64,000 bases of DNA from Phyllobacterium brassicacearum. GTDB lineage: Bacteria; Pseudomonadota; Alphaproteobacteria; Rhizobiales; Rhizobiaceae. Location: NCBI RefSeq assembly GCF_003010955.1, contig NZ_PGGO01000013.1:1-64000 (forward strand). The letters run 5' to 3'. The notes beneath the pieces were generated by a model. The model made no database searches, was not told the DNA's origin, and saw only the letters and a program-made list of their open reading frames with translations. Positions 7,321-16,468 of this stretch are shown here, piece by piece. The first letter of the stretch is position 1; each line of letters starts with the position of its first letter. Made by a program: the position numbers and the translations under genes.

Positions 7321-8799
7321 ATGACTGTCAAACTTTCAAAGGCCACGCTGCAACAATTGCCGCAGAATGTCGGTGTTCCTCGCTATGACCAGTCCGATCT
7401 GAAGGCCGGGATCATCCATTTTGGCATCGGTAATTTCCATCGTGCGCATCAGGCTGTCTATCTCGATGAATTGTTCAATGCGGGCACTGACCATGAATGG
7501 GGCATCGTGGGTGCCGGAGTTCTGGCCTCCGATGAAACCATGCGGCAGAAGCTGCGGGAACAGGACTGGCTGACCACGGTCGTCGAACAGGACAGTGGCC
7601 ACAGGACAGCTCACGTCACCTCCTCGATGATCGACTACCTGAAACCCGGCGAGGCGGCGAACACCATTACCCGGCTTGCCGATCCCGAGATTCGTATCGT
7701 TTCGCTGACAATCACGGAGGGCGGGTATTTTATCGATCCTGCTTCCGGCGTTTTCAATCCGGAACATCCGGCAATCGTCGCCGACGCCGCCAATATCAAG
7801 GACCCGAAAACCGTTTTCGGCTTGATCCTGGCTGGTTTGATCCGCCGTCGCAGCGACGGCACAGCCCCATTCACCGTGATGTCCTGTGATAACATACCGG
7901 GCAATGGTCACGTGACCAGCGATGCTGTCAGCGGTCTCGCCGCTCTCGTCGATCCGAGCTTTGCCGATTGGATCAAGGCCAATGTCGCGTTTCCCAACAG
8001 CATGGTCGATCGTATTACCCCGGCAACAACGGACCGCGAACGCAATCTTCTGGCGACGGATTTCGGTGTAGAGGACAATTGGCCGGTTTTCTGCGAACCG
8101 TTCAAGCAATGGGTGCTGGAGGATCACTTTCCGACAGGACGCCCTGCGTTGGAAAAGGTTGGCGTGACTTTTGTCCGGGACGTGGCGCCGTATGAATTGA
8201 TGAAAATTCGCATTCTCAATGGTGGCCATGCCGCCATCGCCTATCCGGCAGCGCTGATGGATATCCACTTTGTCCATGAGGCCATGGAGGAACCGCTGAT
8301 CCGCGATTTCCTGATCAAACTTGAGTCAGAGGAAATCATTCCGGTCCTGCCGCCGGTTCCGAACATGCCATTTGATGACTATTTCGCTCTCATTGTCAGA
8401 CGCTTCTCCAATCCCAAGATTGGCGACACGATCCAGCGCCTTTGCCAGGACGGCTCCAACCGCCAGCCGAAATTCATCCTGCCGACAACTGCGGACCGTC
8501 TCAAGGCTGGCAAGGGTATCACTGGACTGTCACTGGTTTCGGCTCTCTGGTGCCGGTTTTGTGCCGGAACGACCGACAGCGGCAAGCCGACGAACTATCT
8601 TGATGCGAGTGAAGAACGATTGAGGGTCGAAGCATTGAAGGCGAAGGATGATCCGAAGGCGTTTCTTGCGATGAACGATATTTTCGGCGATGTTGGGACG
8701 TCTCCAGTTTTCGTCGAATCGTTCTCAAGCATCCTGCGGACACTCTGGGACAAGGGCGCGCGTGAAACCTTGAAGCTCTATCAGTTCAACAAGCTTTGA
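7321..8799 (+). CDS. mtlK: Mannitol 2-dehydrogenase
   Basis: A 492-residue long-chain polyol dehydrogenase that oxidises D-mannitol to D-fructose (and often D-arabinitol to D-xylulose). The N-terminal nucleotide-binding segment is HFGIGNFHRAHQA (33-45). The catalytic Lys295, Asn300 and His303 (KIRILNGGH) match, to the residue number, those known from the Pseudomonas fluorescens enzyme. It sits 64 bases after smoS behind GAGGGG. Its ability to make D-xylulose in related enzymes would explain a pentulose-type kinase in the same operon. Confidence 0.93.
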   Translation: MTVKLSKATLQQLPQNVGVPRYDQSDLKAGIIHFGIGNFHRAHQAVYLDELFNAGTDHEWGIVGAGVLASDETMRQKLREQDWLTTVVEQDSGHRTAHVTSSMIDYLKPGEAANTITRLADPEIRIVSLTITEGGYFIDPASGVFNPEHPAIVADAANIKDPKTVFGLILAGLIRRRSDGTAPFTVMSCDNIPGNGHVTSDAVSGLAALVDPSFADWIKANVAFPNSMVDRITPATTDRERNLLATDFGVEDNWPVFCEPFKQWVLEDHFPTGRPALEKVGVTFVRDVAPYELMKIRILNGGHAAIAYPAALMDIHFVHEAMEEPLIRDFLIKLESEEIIPVLPPVPNMPFDDYFALIVRRFSNPKIGDTIQRLCQDGSNRQPKFILPTTADRLKAGKGITGLSLVSALWCRFCAGTTDSGKPTNYLDASEERLRVEALKAKDDPKAFLAMNDIFGDVGTSPVFVESFSSILRTLWDKGARETLKLYQFNKL

Positions 8800-8802
8800 C
8801 AA

Positions 8803-9480
8803 ATGGCAAAGCCCGCTCTTGTCATATTCGATTGTGACGGTGTTCTGGTCGACAGCGAGCCTATTTCCATTGCGGTGCTACTGGACATGATCGCCAAAAG
8901 CGGGACGACATTATCCGAGGATGATGCGTATGACCGTTTCCTCGGTCGTAGCATGACAACAATCAGCAAGATTCTGCACGAAGAGTACGGCTTTGCTGCG
9001 AGCGAGGCCGACCTCGATGAGATGCGCGCCAATCTCTTTGCGCGCTTTGAACTGGATTTGAAGCCGATCCCAGGTATTGCCGAGACATTGAGGCGGCTCG
9101 ACGTGCCGCGCTGTGTTGCCTCATCAAGCCAGCCCGACCGCATTCGGTTGTCACTGTCACTGACTGGCCTGCTCGGCCTTCTCGATCCGCATATCTTCAG
9201 CGCAACCATGGTGAAGCGCGGCAAGCCGGCCCCTGATCTCTTCCTCTTTGCAGCCAAAACCATGAAAGTTGAACCCCGTGATTGCCTCGTGATCGAAGAC
9301 AGCCCGGCCGGGATTGAAGCCGCGAAGAGTGCGGGCATGCGTGTTTTTGCATTTACAGGCGGGACACATTCGCGAGGCGGACGATTGGAAGCGGCACTTG
9401 CGTCCCTCAAACCAGACCGTATATTCGACGACATGTTGCAATTGCCGGGCTTGCTGGAAGCCACGCCGAAAGTTCGTTGA
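8803..9480 (+). CDS. HAD-superfamily sugar phosphatase/phosphoglucomutase-like hydrolase
   Basis: A 225-residue HAD subfamily IA protein. The nucleophile motif DCDGVLVDSE has Asp10 and Asp12, followed by an alpha-helical cap, Ser107/Ser108 (motif II), Lys141 in KRGKPAPDLF (motif III) and the acidic pair Glu165-Asp166 (motif IV). It resembles beta-phosphoglucomutases and 2-deoxyglucose-6-phosphate phosphatases; the substrate is not deducible. It begins 3 bases after mtlK and its stop overlaps the kinase start (TGATG), so it belongs to the polyol operon, perhaps removing a toxic sugar phosphate. Confidence 0.87.
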   Translation: MAKPALVIFDCDGVLVDSEPISIAVLLDMIAKSGTTLSEDDAYDRFLGRSMTTISKILHEEYGFAASEADLDEMRANLFARFELDLKPIPGIAETLRRLDVPRCVASSSQPDRIRLSLSLTGLLGLLDPHIFSATMVKRGKPAPDLFLFAAKTMKVEPRDCLVIEDSPAGIEAAKSAGMRVFAFTGGTHSRGGRLEAALASLKPDRIFDDMLQLPGLLEATPKVR

Positions 9481-11063
9481 TGCCGAAATTCGTCTGTGCG
9501 GTCGATGTTGGGACGGGAAGCGCGCGTGCGGGCATTCTTGACGCAATGGGAAACCTCCTCGGCCGCGTTGAACATCCCATCTTGATGAACCGTCCGCTTG
9601 CCGATCATGCAGAGCACGATTCGGAAGACATCTGGAAATCTGTCTGCATCGCGGTGCAAGGTGCCGTTGCGGCCGCCAGAGTCAGCCCTTCCGATGTCGC
9701 AGGGATAAGCTTTGACGCAACCTGTTCCTTGGTCGTGCGCGACAGGGAGGATACGCCGCTCACGGTTTCCACCACAGGAGAACCACGCTGGGATACAATT
9801 GTCTGGCTTGATCATCGCGCGTTGACGGAAGCCGATGAGTGTACGGCCACAGGTCATGAGGTCCTGAGTTTCCTTGGCGGCGTTATGTCTCCGGAAATGC
9901 AAACCCCGAAACTGATGTGGCTGAAACGGCATTTGCCGGAGACATGGAACAAAGCCGGCTATTTCTTCGATCTCGCTGACTATCTGACCTGGAAGGCGTC
10001 AGGTTCGCTGGCGCGATCGCAATGCACGCTGACCTGCAAGTGGACCTATCTCGCGCATGAAAGCGGGGGCTGGCAGTCTGATTACCTCAAGACAATCGGC
10101 CTTGAGGATATGATCGAGCGCGGAAATCTGCCGCAGCATGCGAGCCCCATGGGAGCCTTTGTCGGCGCGCTGACGCCCGAGGCCGCCAAAGCCATGGGAC
10201 TGACCACCGACTGCCGTGTTGGAGCCGGCCTGATCGACGCATATGCGGGTGCGCTCGGCGTTCTGGGCGGCTTTGCCGGAGATCTTTCGGAAATTGACCG
10301 ACACCTTGCCCTGATCGCGGGAACGTCAAGCTGCTTGATGGCTCTGTCACAGGAGCCGGTTTCCTTCAGTGGTGGCTGGGGACCTTATTATGGCGTCGCG
10401 CTCCCGGATTGCTGGCTGAGCGAGGGGGGGCAGTCGGTGACCGGCGCCTTGCTTGATCATGTCATTCGCTGGCACGGCGCAGTTGGTGAACCCAACACTG
10501 CCCTCCACAAGAGGATCACCGACCGGGTGATGGAGCTGCGTGAAAAGGAAGGTCTGGACCTTGCTGGCAGGCTGCACGTTCTACCGGATTTTCACGGCAA
10601 TCGTTCGCCGCTCGCTGATCCGCATGCCGTGGGTGTGATCAGTGGCCTTACCCTCGATGCTTCGTTCGACAGCCTCTGCCGCCTTTACTGGCGCACTTCT
10701 GTTGGGATCGCACTGGGGGTGCGCCACATTCTCGATGCGCTGAACGACAAAGGCTATGCGATCGACACCATGCATGTCACCGGCGGACACACCAAGAATC
10801 CGCTGCTGATGGAGCTTTATGCGGATGCCACAGGCTGCACCGTCATTACATCCGCCGCCGAAGATGCGGTTTTGCTGGGCACAGCCATGGTGGCGGCGAC
10901 AGCGGCGGGGCTCTATCCCGATTTGCCATCCGCCTGCATCGCAATGAAACAGGGCGGCTACCCGAGGCAGCCAAACGCCGATGCACGTAAGCGTTTCGAC
11001 CGCGACTATCGCATTTTCCTTGAGATGCATGCCCAGCGAAAGGTACTGGACACGCTACAATAG
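9480..11063 (+). CDS. FGGY-family pentulose kinase (D-ribulokinase-like)
   Basis: A 527-residue two-domain carbohydrate kinase with the N-terminal phosphate loop DVGTGSARAG (9-18) and a C-terminal ATPase half with VTGGHTKNPLLMELYAD. The long N-terminal region with DHAEHDSEDIWKS and IVWLDHRA looks like the YDR109C/FGGY D-ribulokinase group rather than XylB, of which a separate copy exists at 24158. It is the last gene of the smo operon. The ATG at 9480 (TGATG overlap) is chosen over the TTG at 9477. It ends one base from the convergent polA stop, with no terminator visible between them. Confidence 0.87.
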   Translation: MPKFVCAVDVGTGSARAGILDAMGNLLGRVEHPILMNRPLADHAEHDSEDIWKSVCIAVQGAVAAARVSPSDVAGISFDATCSLVVRDREDTPLTVSTTGEPRWDTIVWLDHRALTEADECTATGHEVLSFLGGVMSPEMQTPKLMWLKRHLPETWNKAGYFFDLADYLTWKASGSLARSQCTLTCKWTYLAHESGGWQSDYLKTIGLEDMIERGNLPQHASPMGAFVGALTPEAAKAMGLTTDCRVGAGLIDAYAGALGVLGGFAGDLSEIDRHLALIAGTSSCLMALSQEPVSFSGGWGPYYGVALPDCWLSEGGQSVTGALLDHVIRWHGAVGEPNTALHKRITDRVMELREKEGLDLAGRLHVLPDFHGNRSPLADPHAVGVISGLTLDASFDSLCRLYWRTSVGIALGVRHILDALNDKGYAIDTMHVTGGHTKNPLLMELYADATGCTVITSAAEDAVLLGTAMVAATAAGLYPDLPSACIAMKQGGYPRQPNADARKRFDRDYRIFLEMHAQRKVLDTLQ

Positions 11064-11064
11064 A

Positions 11065-14019
11065 TCAGTGCGCTTCTTCCCAGTTGTTGGCGGCGCGGGC
11101 GTCGACTTGGAGCGGCACTGCAAGCGAGATGGCAGGCATCGCGGCGTTCTGCATGACGTCCTGAATAACCGGGATCGTCGCTTCCACCTCCACTTCCGAG
11201 GTTTCGAAGATCAACTCGTCATGCACTTGCAGGAGCATGCGCGCCGAGAGCTTCGCTTCGTTCAGGGCGGGTTCCATACGCACCATGGCGCGCCGGATGA
11301 TGTCGGCTGCCGAACCCTGAATTGGCGCGTTGATCGCGGCACGCTCGCTAAATGCCCGATGTTGCGGATTGGATGAGCGAATCTCCGGATAATGCGCGCG
11401 CCGGCCGAAGATCGTCTCAACATAACCGTGCTGACGGGCAAAAGCCTTGGTCGACTCCATGTAATCCCGGATACCCGGAAAGCGGTCGAAATAGGTGCGG
11501 ATATACTGGCCGGCCTCCTCGCGCGGGATCGACAGCTGGTTGGCAAGCCCGAAGGCCGAAATGCCGTAAATGATGCCGAAGTTGATTGCCTTGGCGCGGC
11601 GGCGCACTTCGGACGGCATGTCCTTGACCGGAACACCAAACATTTCCGATGCTGTCATTGCATGAATGTCGATGCCGTCGGCAAAGGCCTGGGTGAGTTG
11701 AGGTATCTCGGCGACATGCGCCAGAACGCGCAATTCAATCTGACTGTAGTCCGCAGAAATCAGCTTGTTGCCGGGCTCTGCGATGAAGGCGGTGCGGATC
11801 TTGCGGCCCTCGCTGGTTCGCACCGGTATGTTCTGGAGGTTTGGCTCGGATGAGGAGAGTCGACCGGTCGACGTTGCGGCCATGGCATAGGACGTATGCA
11901 CACGTTTCGTCCGTGGGTTGATGTAGCCAGGCAGAGCGTCGGTATAAGTTGACTTCAGCTTGGTCAGTTGGCGCCAGTCGACGATCTTCCTTGGTAGCTC
12001 GTGACCTTCTGCAGCGAGGTCTTCAAGGAGTTGAGCTGAGGTAGACCATTGGCCGGTCTTGGTCTTGGACCCGCCGGGCAAACCCATCTTGCCGAACAGG
12101 ATGTCACCCATCTGCTTCGGCGAGCCGATATTGATCTTTTCTCCCGCAAGTTGGTAGATTTCCTCCTCGATGGCTGCTGCCGATTGGGCGAGATCGCCGG
12201 ACAAACGCGACAGAATTTGCCGGTCGACGGAAATGCCGCGTTCCTCCATACGGGCGAGCACGGGGATGAGGGGCCGTTCCAGCCGCTCGTAGACCGATAC
12301 GAGCCCATCCGCAACAAGACGGGGTTTCAACAAGCGCCAGAGACGCAAGGTGATGTCTGCGTCTTCTGCCGCATACTCGGTGGCGCGCTCAATGGCGACC
12401 TTGTCAAAGGTGACCGACGATTTGCCTGAACCAATCAGGTCCTTGTAGGCGAGCGGCGTATGCCCAAGCCAGCGGTCGCAAAGGCTATCCATGCCGTGGC
12501 TGCCTTCACCGGCATCAAGCACGTAGGAGATCAGCATTGTGTCATCCACGGGATGAAGATCGATCCCGTGGCGATGCATGACGAGCCATTCATACTTCAT
12601 GCTGTGCGCGATTTTCAGAACGGAACGGTCTTCGAGGAGCGGCTTCAATAGACGGAAGACATCCTGTTCAGGTATTTGATGTTCCACCAAACCTCCGCCA
12701 AGGAGGTCACCATCGCCGGACTTGTGGTTGATGGGGATATAGGCAGCGCGGCCGGGCCGGGTGGCGAGTGACAGGCCCACAACTTCCGCCTGCATCGGAT
12801 CGGCGGAGTTGGTCTCCGTATCGAAAGCGACGATGCCGGACGCCATCGCCTCATCGATCCAAACCTGCAACGTCGCCATATCGCGGATGGTTGCGTATGC
12901 GCTCCGATCAAACTTCGCCGCAAGGATCTCGTCGGTACGCGATTTGGCAAGATCAGCAGGGGTAGCTGCACCATTTGATGCCGACTGCTTTGGCGATCCC
13001 ACTGCCAGATTTATTGCCGGCGATGCTTCGCCGATCGTAGCTGGAGCGGACGCAATGTCGACGTCGGGTCCATGTGCCTCGGCTACCGCTTCTATCTTGA
13101 GAGGGGCGGGTTGTATCGCGCTCGCGTCGACACCAGTTGCTTCCGCCGCCCGCTTGATCAGCGAGTTGAATTCCATCGTTTTCAGGAATGCGATGAGCTT
13201 CCGTCCGTCCTGCGGTTCCAGGCTGAAGTCTTCGATGCCGACATCGATTGGCGTGTCTTTTTTCAAGGTCACGAGTTGACGCGAAATGCGGGCTTGCTCC
13301 GCGTATTGGAGAATGTTCTCGCGTCGCTTCTGCTGCTTGATCTCACCAGCGCGGGCCAGCAGTTGGTCAAGATCGCCGAATTCCTCGAGCAACTGCGCCG
13401 CCGTCTTCGGTCCGATGCCCGGAATGCCTGGAACGTTGTCCGTCGAATCGCCGGTCAGCGCCTGCAGGTCGATCATCTTTTCCGGCGGCACGCCCCATTT
13501 CTCAATGACGTCCGGAATGCCGATCTGTTTGTCCTTCATGCTGTCATACATCGACACGTTTGGCGTGACGAGCTGCATGAGATCCTTGTCGGAGGAGATG
13601 ATGGTAACCTCGGCGCCTGCCTCCTCGGCCATGCGCGCATAGGTTGCGATCAAGTCGTCAGCTTCGAATCCTTCCTTTTCAATGCACGGCAGATTGAAGG
13701 CCTTCGTTGCCTGACGAATGAGCCCGAATTGCGGGATCAGGTCTTCAGGCGGTGCTGAGCGGTTCGCCTTGTATTCCGGATAGATCTGCTTGCGGAATGT
13801 ATGCGACGAATAGTCGAAGATAACCGCAAAATGTGTCGGGGTATCGCGCACCGAAGTGTCCCGGGCTTCCCGGAGCAGCTTCCACAACATATTGCAGAAT
13901 CCCGAGACAGCACCGACGGGTAATCCATCGGATTTCCGGGTGAGCGGCGGGAGCGCATGGTAGGCCCGAAAGATGTAGCCGGACCCGTCGACGAGGAAGA
14001 GATGATCACCTTTTTTCAT
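11065..14019 (-). CDS. polA: DNA polymerase I
   Basis: A 984-residue repair and Okazaki-fragment polymerase. Domains in order: 5'-3' exonuclease (about 1-290), a variable Ala/Pro-rich linker (about 295-365), 3'-5' exonuclease (about 375-565) and polymerase (about 590-984) with motif A DYSQIELR (757-764), the O helix RRRAKAINFGIIYG (806-819) and motif C HDE (933-935). The exonuclease I motif DTE (400-402) and exonuclease III Y549/D553 are intact. The exonuclease II motif reads HSMKYE (472-477), where E. coli has QNLKYD: the Asn and the metal-binding Asp are replaced by Ser and Glu. Confidence 0.96.
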   Translation of the reverse strand: MKKGDHLFLVDGSGYIFRAYHALPPLTRKSDGLPVGAVSGFCNMLWKLLREARDTSVRDTPTHFAVIFDYSSHTFRKQIYPEYKANRSAPPEDLIPQFGLIRQATKAFNLPCIEKEGFEADDLIATYARMAEEAGAEVTIISSDKDLMQLVTPNVSMYDSMKDKQIGIPDVIEKWGVPPEKMIDLQALTGDSTDNVPGIPGIGPKTAAQLLEEFGDLDQLLARAGEIKQQKRRENILQYAEQARISRQLVTLKKDTPIDVGIEDFSLEPQDGRKLIAFLKTMEFNSLIKRAAEATGVDASAIQPAPLKIEAVAEAHGPDVDIASAPATIGEASPAINLAVGSPKQSASNGAATPADLAKSRTDEILAAKFDRSAYATIRDMATLQVWIDEAMASGIVAFDTETNSADPMQAEVVGLSLATRPGRAAYIPINHKSGDGDLLGGGLVEHQIPEQDVFRLLKPLLEDRSVLKIAHSMKYEWLVMHRHGIDLHPVDDTMLISYVLDAGEGSHGMDSLCDRWLGHTPLAYKDLIGSGKSSVTFDKVAIERATEYAAEDADITLRLWRLLKPRLVADGLVSVYERLERPLIPVLARMEERGISVDRQILSRLSGDLAQSAAAIEEEIYQLAGEKINIGSPKQMGDILFGKMGLPGGSKTKTGQWSTSAQLLEDLAAEGHELPRKIVDWRQLTKLKSTYTDALPGYINPRTKRVHTSYAMAATSTGRLSSSEPNLQNIPVRTSEGRKIRTAFIAEPGNKLISADYSQIELRVLAHVAEIPQLTQAFADGIDIHAMTASEMFGVPVKDMPSEVRRRAKAINFGIIYGISAFGLANQLSIPREEAGQYIRTYFDRFPGIRDYMESTKAFARQHGYVETIFGRRAHYPEIRSSNPQHRAFSERAAINAPIQGSAADIIRRAMVRMEPALNEAKLSARMLLQVHDELIFETSEVEVEATIPVIQDVMQNAAMPAISLAVPLQVDARAANNWEEAH

Positions 14020-14439
14020 GGGCGATAGGATTAAATGATGATCTGCAAAAAGGAAATGAGCAGTCTATTTCTTTCCCCGAAAGTTCACGAAAGTGCGGGT
14101 CCATACTGACAAATGAGCATCACGCGTTTGTTACAAAGATGTAATGTCCAATGCCCTTGAATTGCCACGGTTTGCCCCCCAAATCCTAAGTGTCGACGTT
14201 AGATCGATGTCCGGGTTAATAGGCTCGTCCCCCGCCTGATCCCGGACGCGGCCAGCCTCATCCCCCTCTCCAGGGTTGACCGCATATGAGTGTAGTGATC
14301 TGGTCGCCTGTGGTCCCCCCGCCACGGCGACCATTTCTTTTGTGGCGTCAGCCGCAGCCACTTTTTTATGCCGCGGTTCCAAAAATACGCTAAGAAGAAC
14401 CCCCTTCACGAATCCCGGCTATAGAAATCAGGAAACACC
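14020..14439. other. polA-dipeptidase intergenic region with two hairpins
   Basis: These 420 bases hold the divergent promoters of polA and the M20 peptidase; I see no protein gene. On the plus strand a strong hairpin spans 14302-14332 (GGTCGCC then GTGG, pairing with CCAC then GGCGACC, around a C-rich loop). A second stem, GTGGC/GCCAC (14342-14346, 14357-14361), is followed by TTTTTT (14362-14367). The second is a plausible intrinsic terminator, so a short plus-strand transcript or a peptidase leader attenuator may end here. The upstream promoter is unclear. Confidence 0.45.
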
Positions 14440-15828
14440 ATGCCAGCTCTCGAACCTGTCTTGAACACACTTGATAACAACCTCGATAAAAGCCTGGAGC
14501 GCCTGTTCGATCTGCTGAAAATCAAGTCGATCTCGACCGATCCGGGGTTCAAGGCTGAATGCCGCAAGGCTGCCGAATGGCTTGTCGCCGACCTCAAGTC
14601 CGTTGGTTTCGAGGCCAGCGTCCGCGACACGCCTGGCCACCCCATGGTGGTTGCCCATCACGATGGACCGAGCGCCGATTCGCCGCATGTGCTGTTTTAC
14701 GGTCATTATGACGTGCAGCCGGTCGATCCGTTGGAGTTGTGGGAGAATGATCCGTTTGCTCCGGCAATCAAGGATGTCGGCAATGGCCGCAAGATCCTTA
14801 CCGGACGCGGAACGTCCGATGACAAAGGCCAGCTCATGACCTTTGTTGAAGCATGCCGCGCTTACAAGGAGGTCCATGGCAACCTGCCGGTCAGGGTATC
14901 CATTCTATTCGAGGGCGAAGAGGAATCCGGCTCGCCATCGCTCAAGCCATTTCTGCAGGCTAATCGAGACGAATTGAAAGCAGATTTTGCCCTCGTTTGC
15001 GATACGGGTATGTGGAATGCCGAAACGCCGGCAATCTCAGTTGGCCTGCGCGGTCTTGTCGGTGAAGAAATAGTGGTCAAGGCCGCTGATCGGGACCTTC
15101 ACTCCGGACATTTTGGCGGGGCTGCCGCCAATCCGATTCGGATTCTCGCAAAGGTGCTCGCTGATCTGCATGATGAGAACGGCGCCGTCACGATCCCCGG
15201 ATTCTATGATGGTGTCGAAGAAACGCCCACGCAAATTCTGCAGATGTGGGATGGATTGGGCACCACACCTGAAAGCTTTCTCGGACCCATCGGGCTTTCC
15301 GTTCCTTCCGGTGAAAGAGGCCGCTCGATCCTGGAATTGATCTGGGCCCGCCCGACGGCCGAGATCAATGGTATTACCGGCGGATATGCCGGGCAGGGCT
15401 TCAAGACGGTTATTGCAGCCCAGGCCTCGGCCAAAGTATCGTTCCGCCTCGTGCACAAGCAAGATCCGGTGAAGGTCCGTGAAGCTTTCCGGGCGTTTGT
15501 TCGCGAACGCATTCCGGCTGATTGTTCGGTGGAGTTCCATGAACATGGCGGTTCGCCGGCAATTCAGCTTTCCTATGAATCACCGCTGCTTACCAAGGCA
15601 AAAGATGCATTGAGCGATGAATGGTCGAACCCGGCCGTGCTCATCGCCATGGGTGGATCGATCCCGATCGTCGGCGATTTCCAGAAAATGCTCGGCATGG
15701 AATCGCTGCTCGTTGGTTTCGGCCTCGAGGATGACCGGATTCATTCGCCAAACGAAAAATATGAGCTGAATTCTTTCCACAAGGGTCAGCGATCGTGGGC
15801 GCGCATCCTTGCAGCGCTCGCCAAGTAA
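14440..15828 (+). CDS. M20/M25/M40 family metallo-dipeptidase
   Basis: A 462-residue zinc peptidase of the carnosinase-like (CPG2/PepV) type that cleaves dipeptides in the cytoplasm. Metal and catalytic residues are visible: His89 and Asp91 in GHYDVQP, bridging Asp127 in GTSDDKG (124-130), and the Glu cluster FEGEEE (157-162). A dimerisation/lid domain follows (about 200-360). The start is supported by CAGGAAAC just upstream. There is no signal peptide. It is 17 bases from the RNase D-like gene, so they probably share a transcript. Confidence 0.93.
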   Translation: MPALEPVLNTLDNNLDKSLERLFDLLKIKSISTDPGFKAECRKAAEWLVADLKSVGFEASVRDTPGHPMVVAHHDGPSADSPHVLFYGHYDVQPVDPLELWENDPFAPAIKDVGNGRKILTGRGTSDDKGQLMTFVEACRAYKEVHGNLPVRVSILFEGEEESGSPSLKPFLQANRDELKADFALVCDTGMWNAETPAISVGLRGLVGEEIVVKAADRDLHSGHFGGAAANPIRILAKVLADLHDENGAVTIPGFYDGVEETPTQILQMWDGLGTTPESFLGPIGLSVPSGERGRSILELIWARPTAEINGITGGYAGQGFKTVIAAQASAKVSFRLVHKQDPVKVREAFRAFVRERIPADCSVEFHEHGGSPAIQLSYESPLLTKAKDALSDEWSNPAVLIAMGGSIPIVGDFQKMLGMESLLVGFGLEDDRIHSPNEKYELNSFHKGQRSWARILAALAK

Positions 15829-15845
15829 TCGAAAGAGAAAATCCC

Positions 15846-16463
15846 ATGAGCATCCGTTTTCACCGCAACGATCTCCCCAACCTGAGCAATTATCAGGTCG
15901 ATGCCGTTGCAATCGACACGGAAACGCTGGGCCTCAATCCCCACCGTGACCGGCTTTGTGTTGTACAGATTTCGCCTGGCGACGGGTCAGCCGACGTCAT
16001 TCAGATTGAGAAGGGCCAGAAAACGGCGCCAAATCTGGTGAAGCTTCTTGGCGATGATGCGATCACCAAGATCTTCCATTTCGGGCGCTTTGACCTTGCA
16101 GTGTTGTTTCACACCTTTGGTGTCATGCCAAAGCCGGTCTTTTGCACAAAGATCGCCTCGCGTCTGGTGCGCACCTACACCGACAGGCATGGCCTGAAGG
16201 AAATCTGCAGCGAGTTGTTGGACATAAACCTTTCCAAACAGCAGCAATCGTCAGACTGGGCAGCACCGGAACTGTCCCAGGCTCAGCTGGAATATGCGGC
16301 GTCGGACGTGCTGTACCTGCATCGTCTACGCACCATCTTGCAGCAGCGGCTGGTACGCGACGGACGGTCCGACGAGGCCTCGGCCTGTTTCGAATTTCTG
16401 CCCACGCGCTCCAAGCTCGATTTGATGGGCTGGGAAGAGCAGGACATTTTTGCGCATAGTTGA
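15846..16463 (+). CDS. RNase D-like DEDDy 3'-5' exonuclease
   Basis: A 205-residue nuclease of the RNase D fold. The DEDDy metal ligands are Asp24 and Glu26 (AIDTET), Asp83 (FHFGRFD) and Tyr150-x3-Asp154 (YAASD). It lacks the HRDC domains of full-length RNase D (about 370-390 aa), as do many short alphaproteobacterial paralogues, so it probably trims the 3' ends of structured RNAs. The ATG at 15846 is 17 bases after the peptidase stop. The gene converges on the acyltransferase with a 5-base gap. Confidence 0.9.
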   Translation: MSIRFHRNDLPNLSNYQVDAVAIDTETLGLNPHRDRLCVVQISPGDGSADVIQIEKGQKTAPNLVKLLGDDAITKIFHFGRFDLAVLFHTFGVMPKPVFCTKIASRLVRTYTDRHGLKEICSELLDINLSKQQQSSDWAAPELSQAQLEYAASDVLYLHRLRTILQQRLVRDGRSDEASACFEFLPTRSKLDLMGWEEQDIFAHS

Positions 16464-16468
16464 GACGG

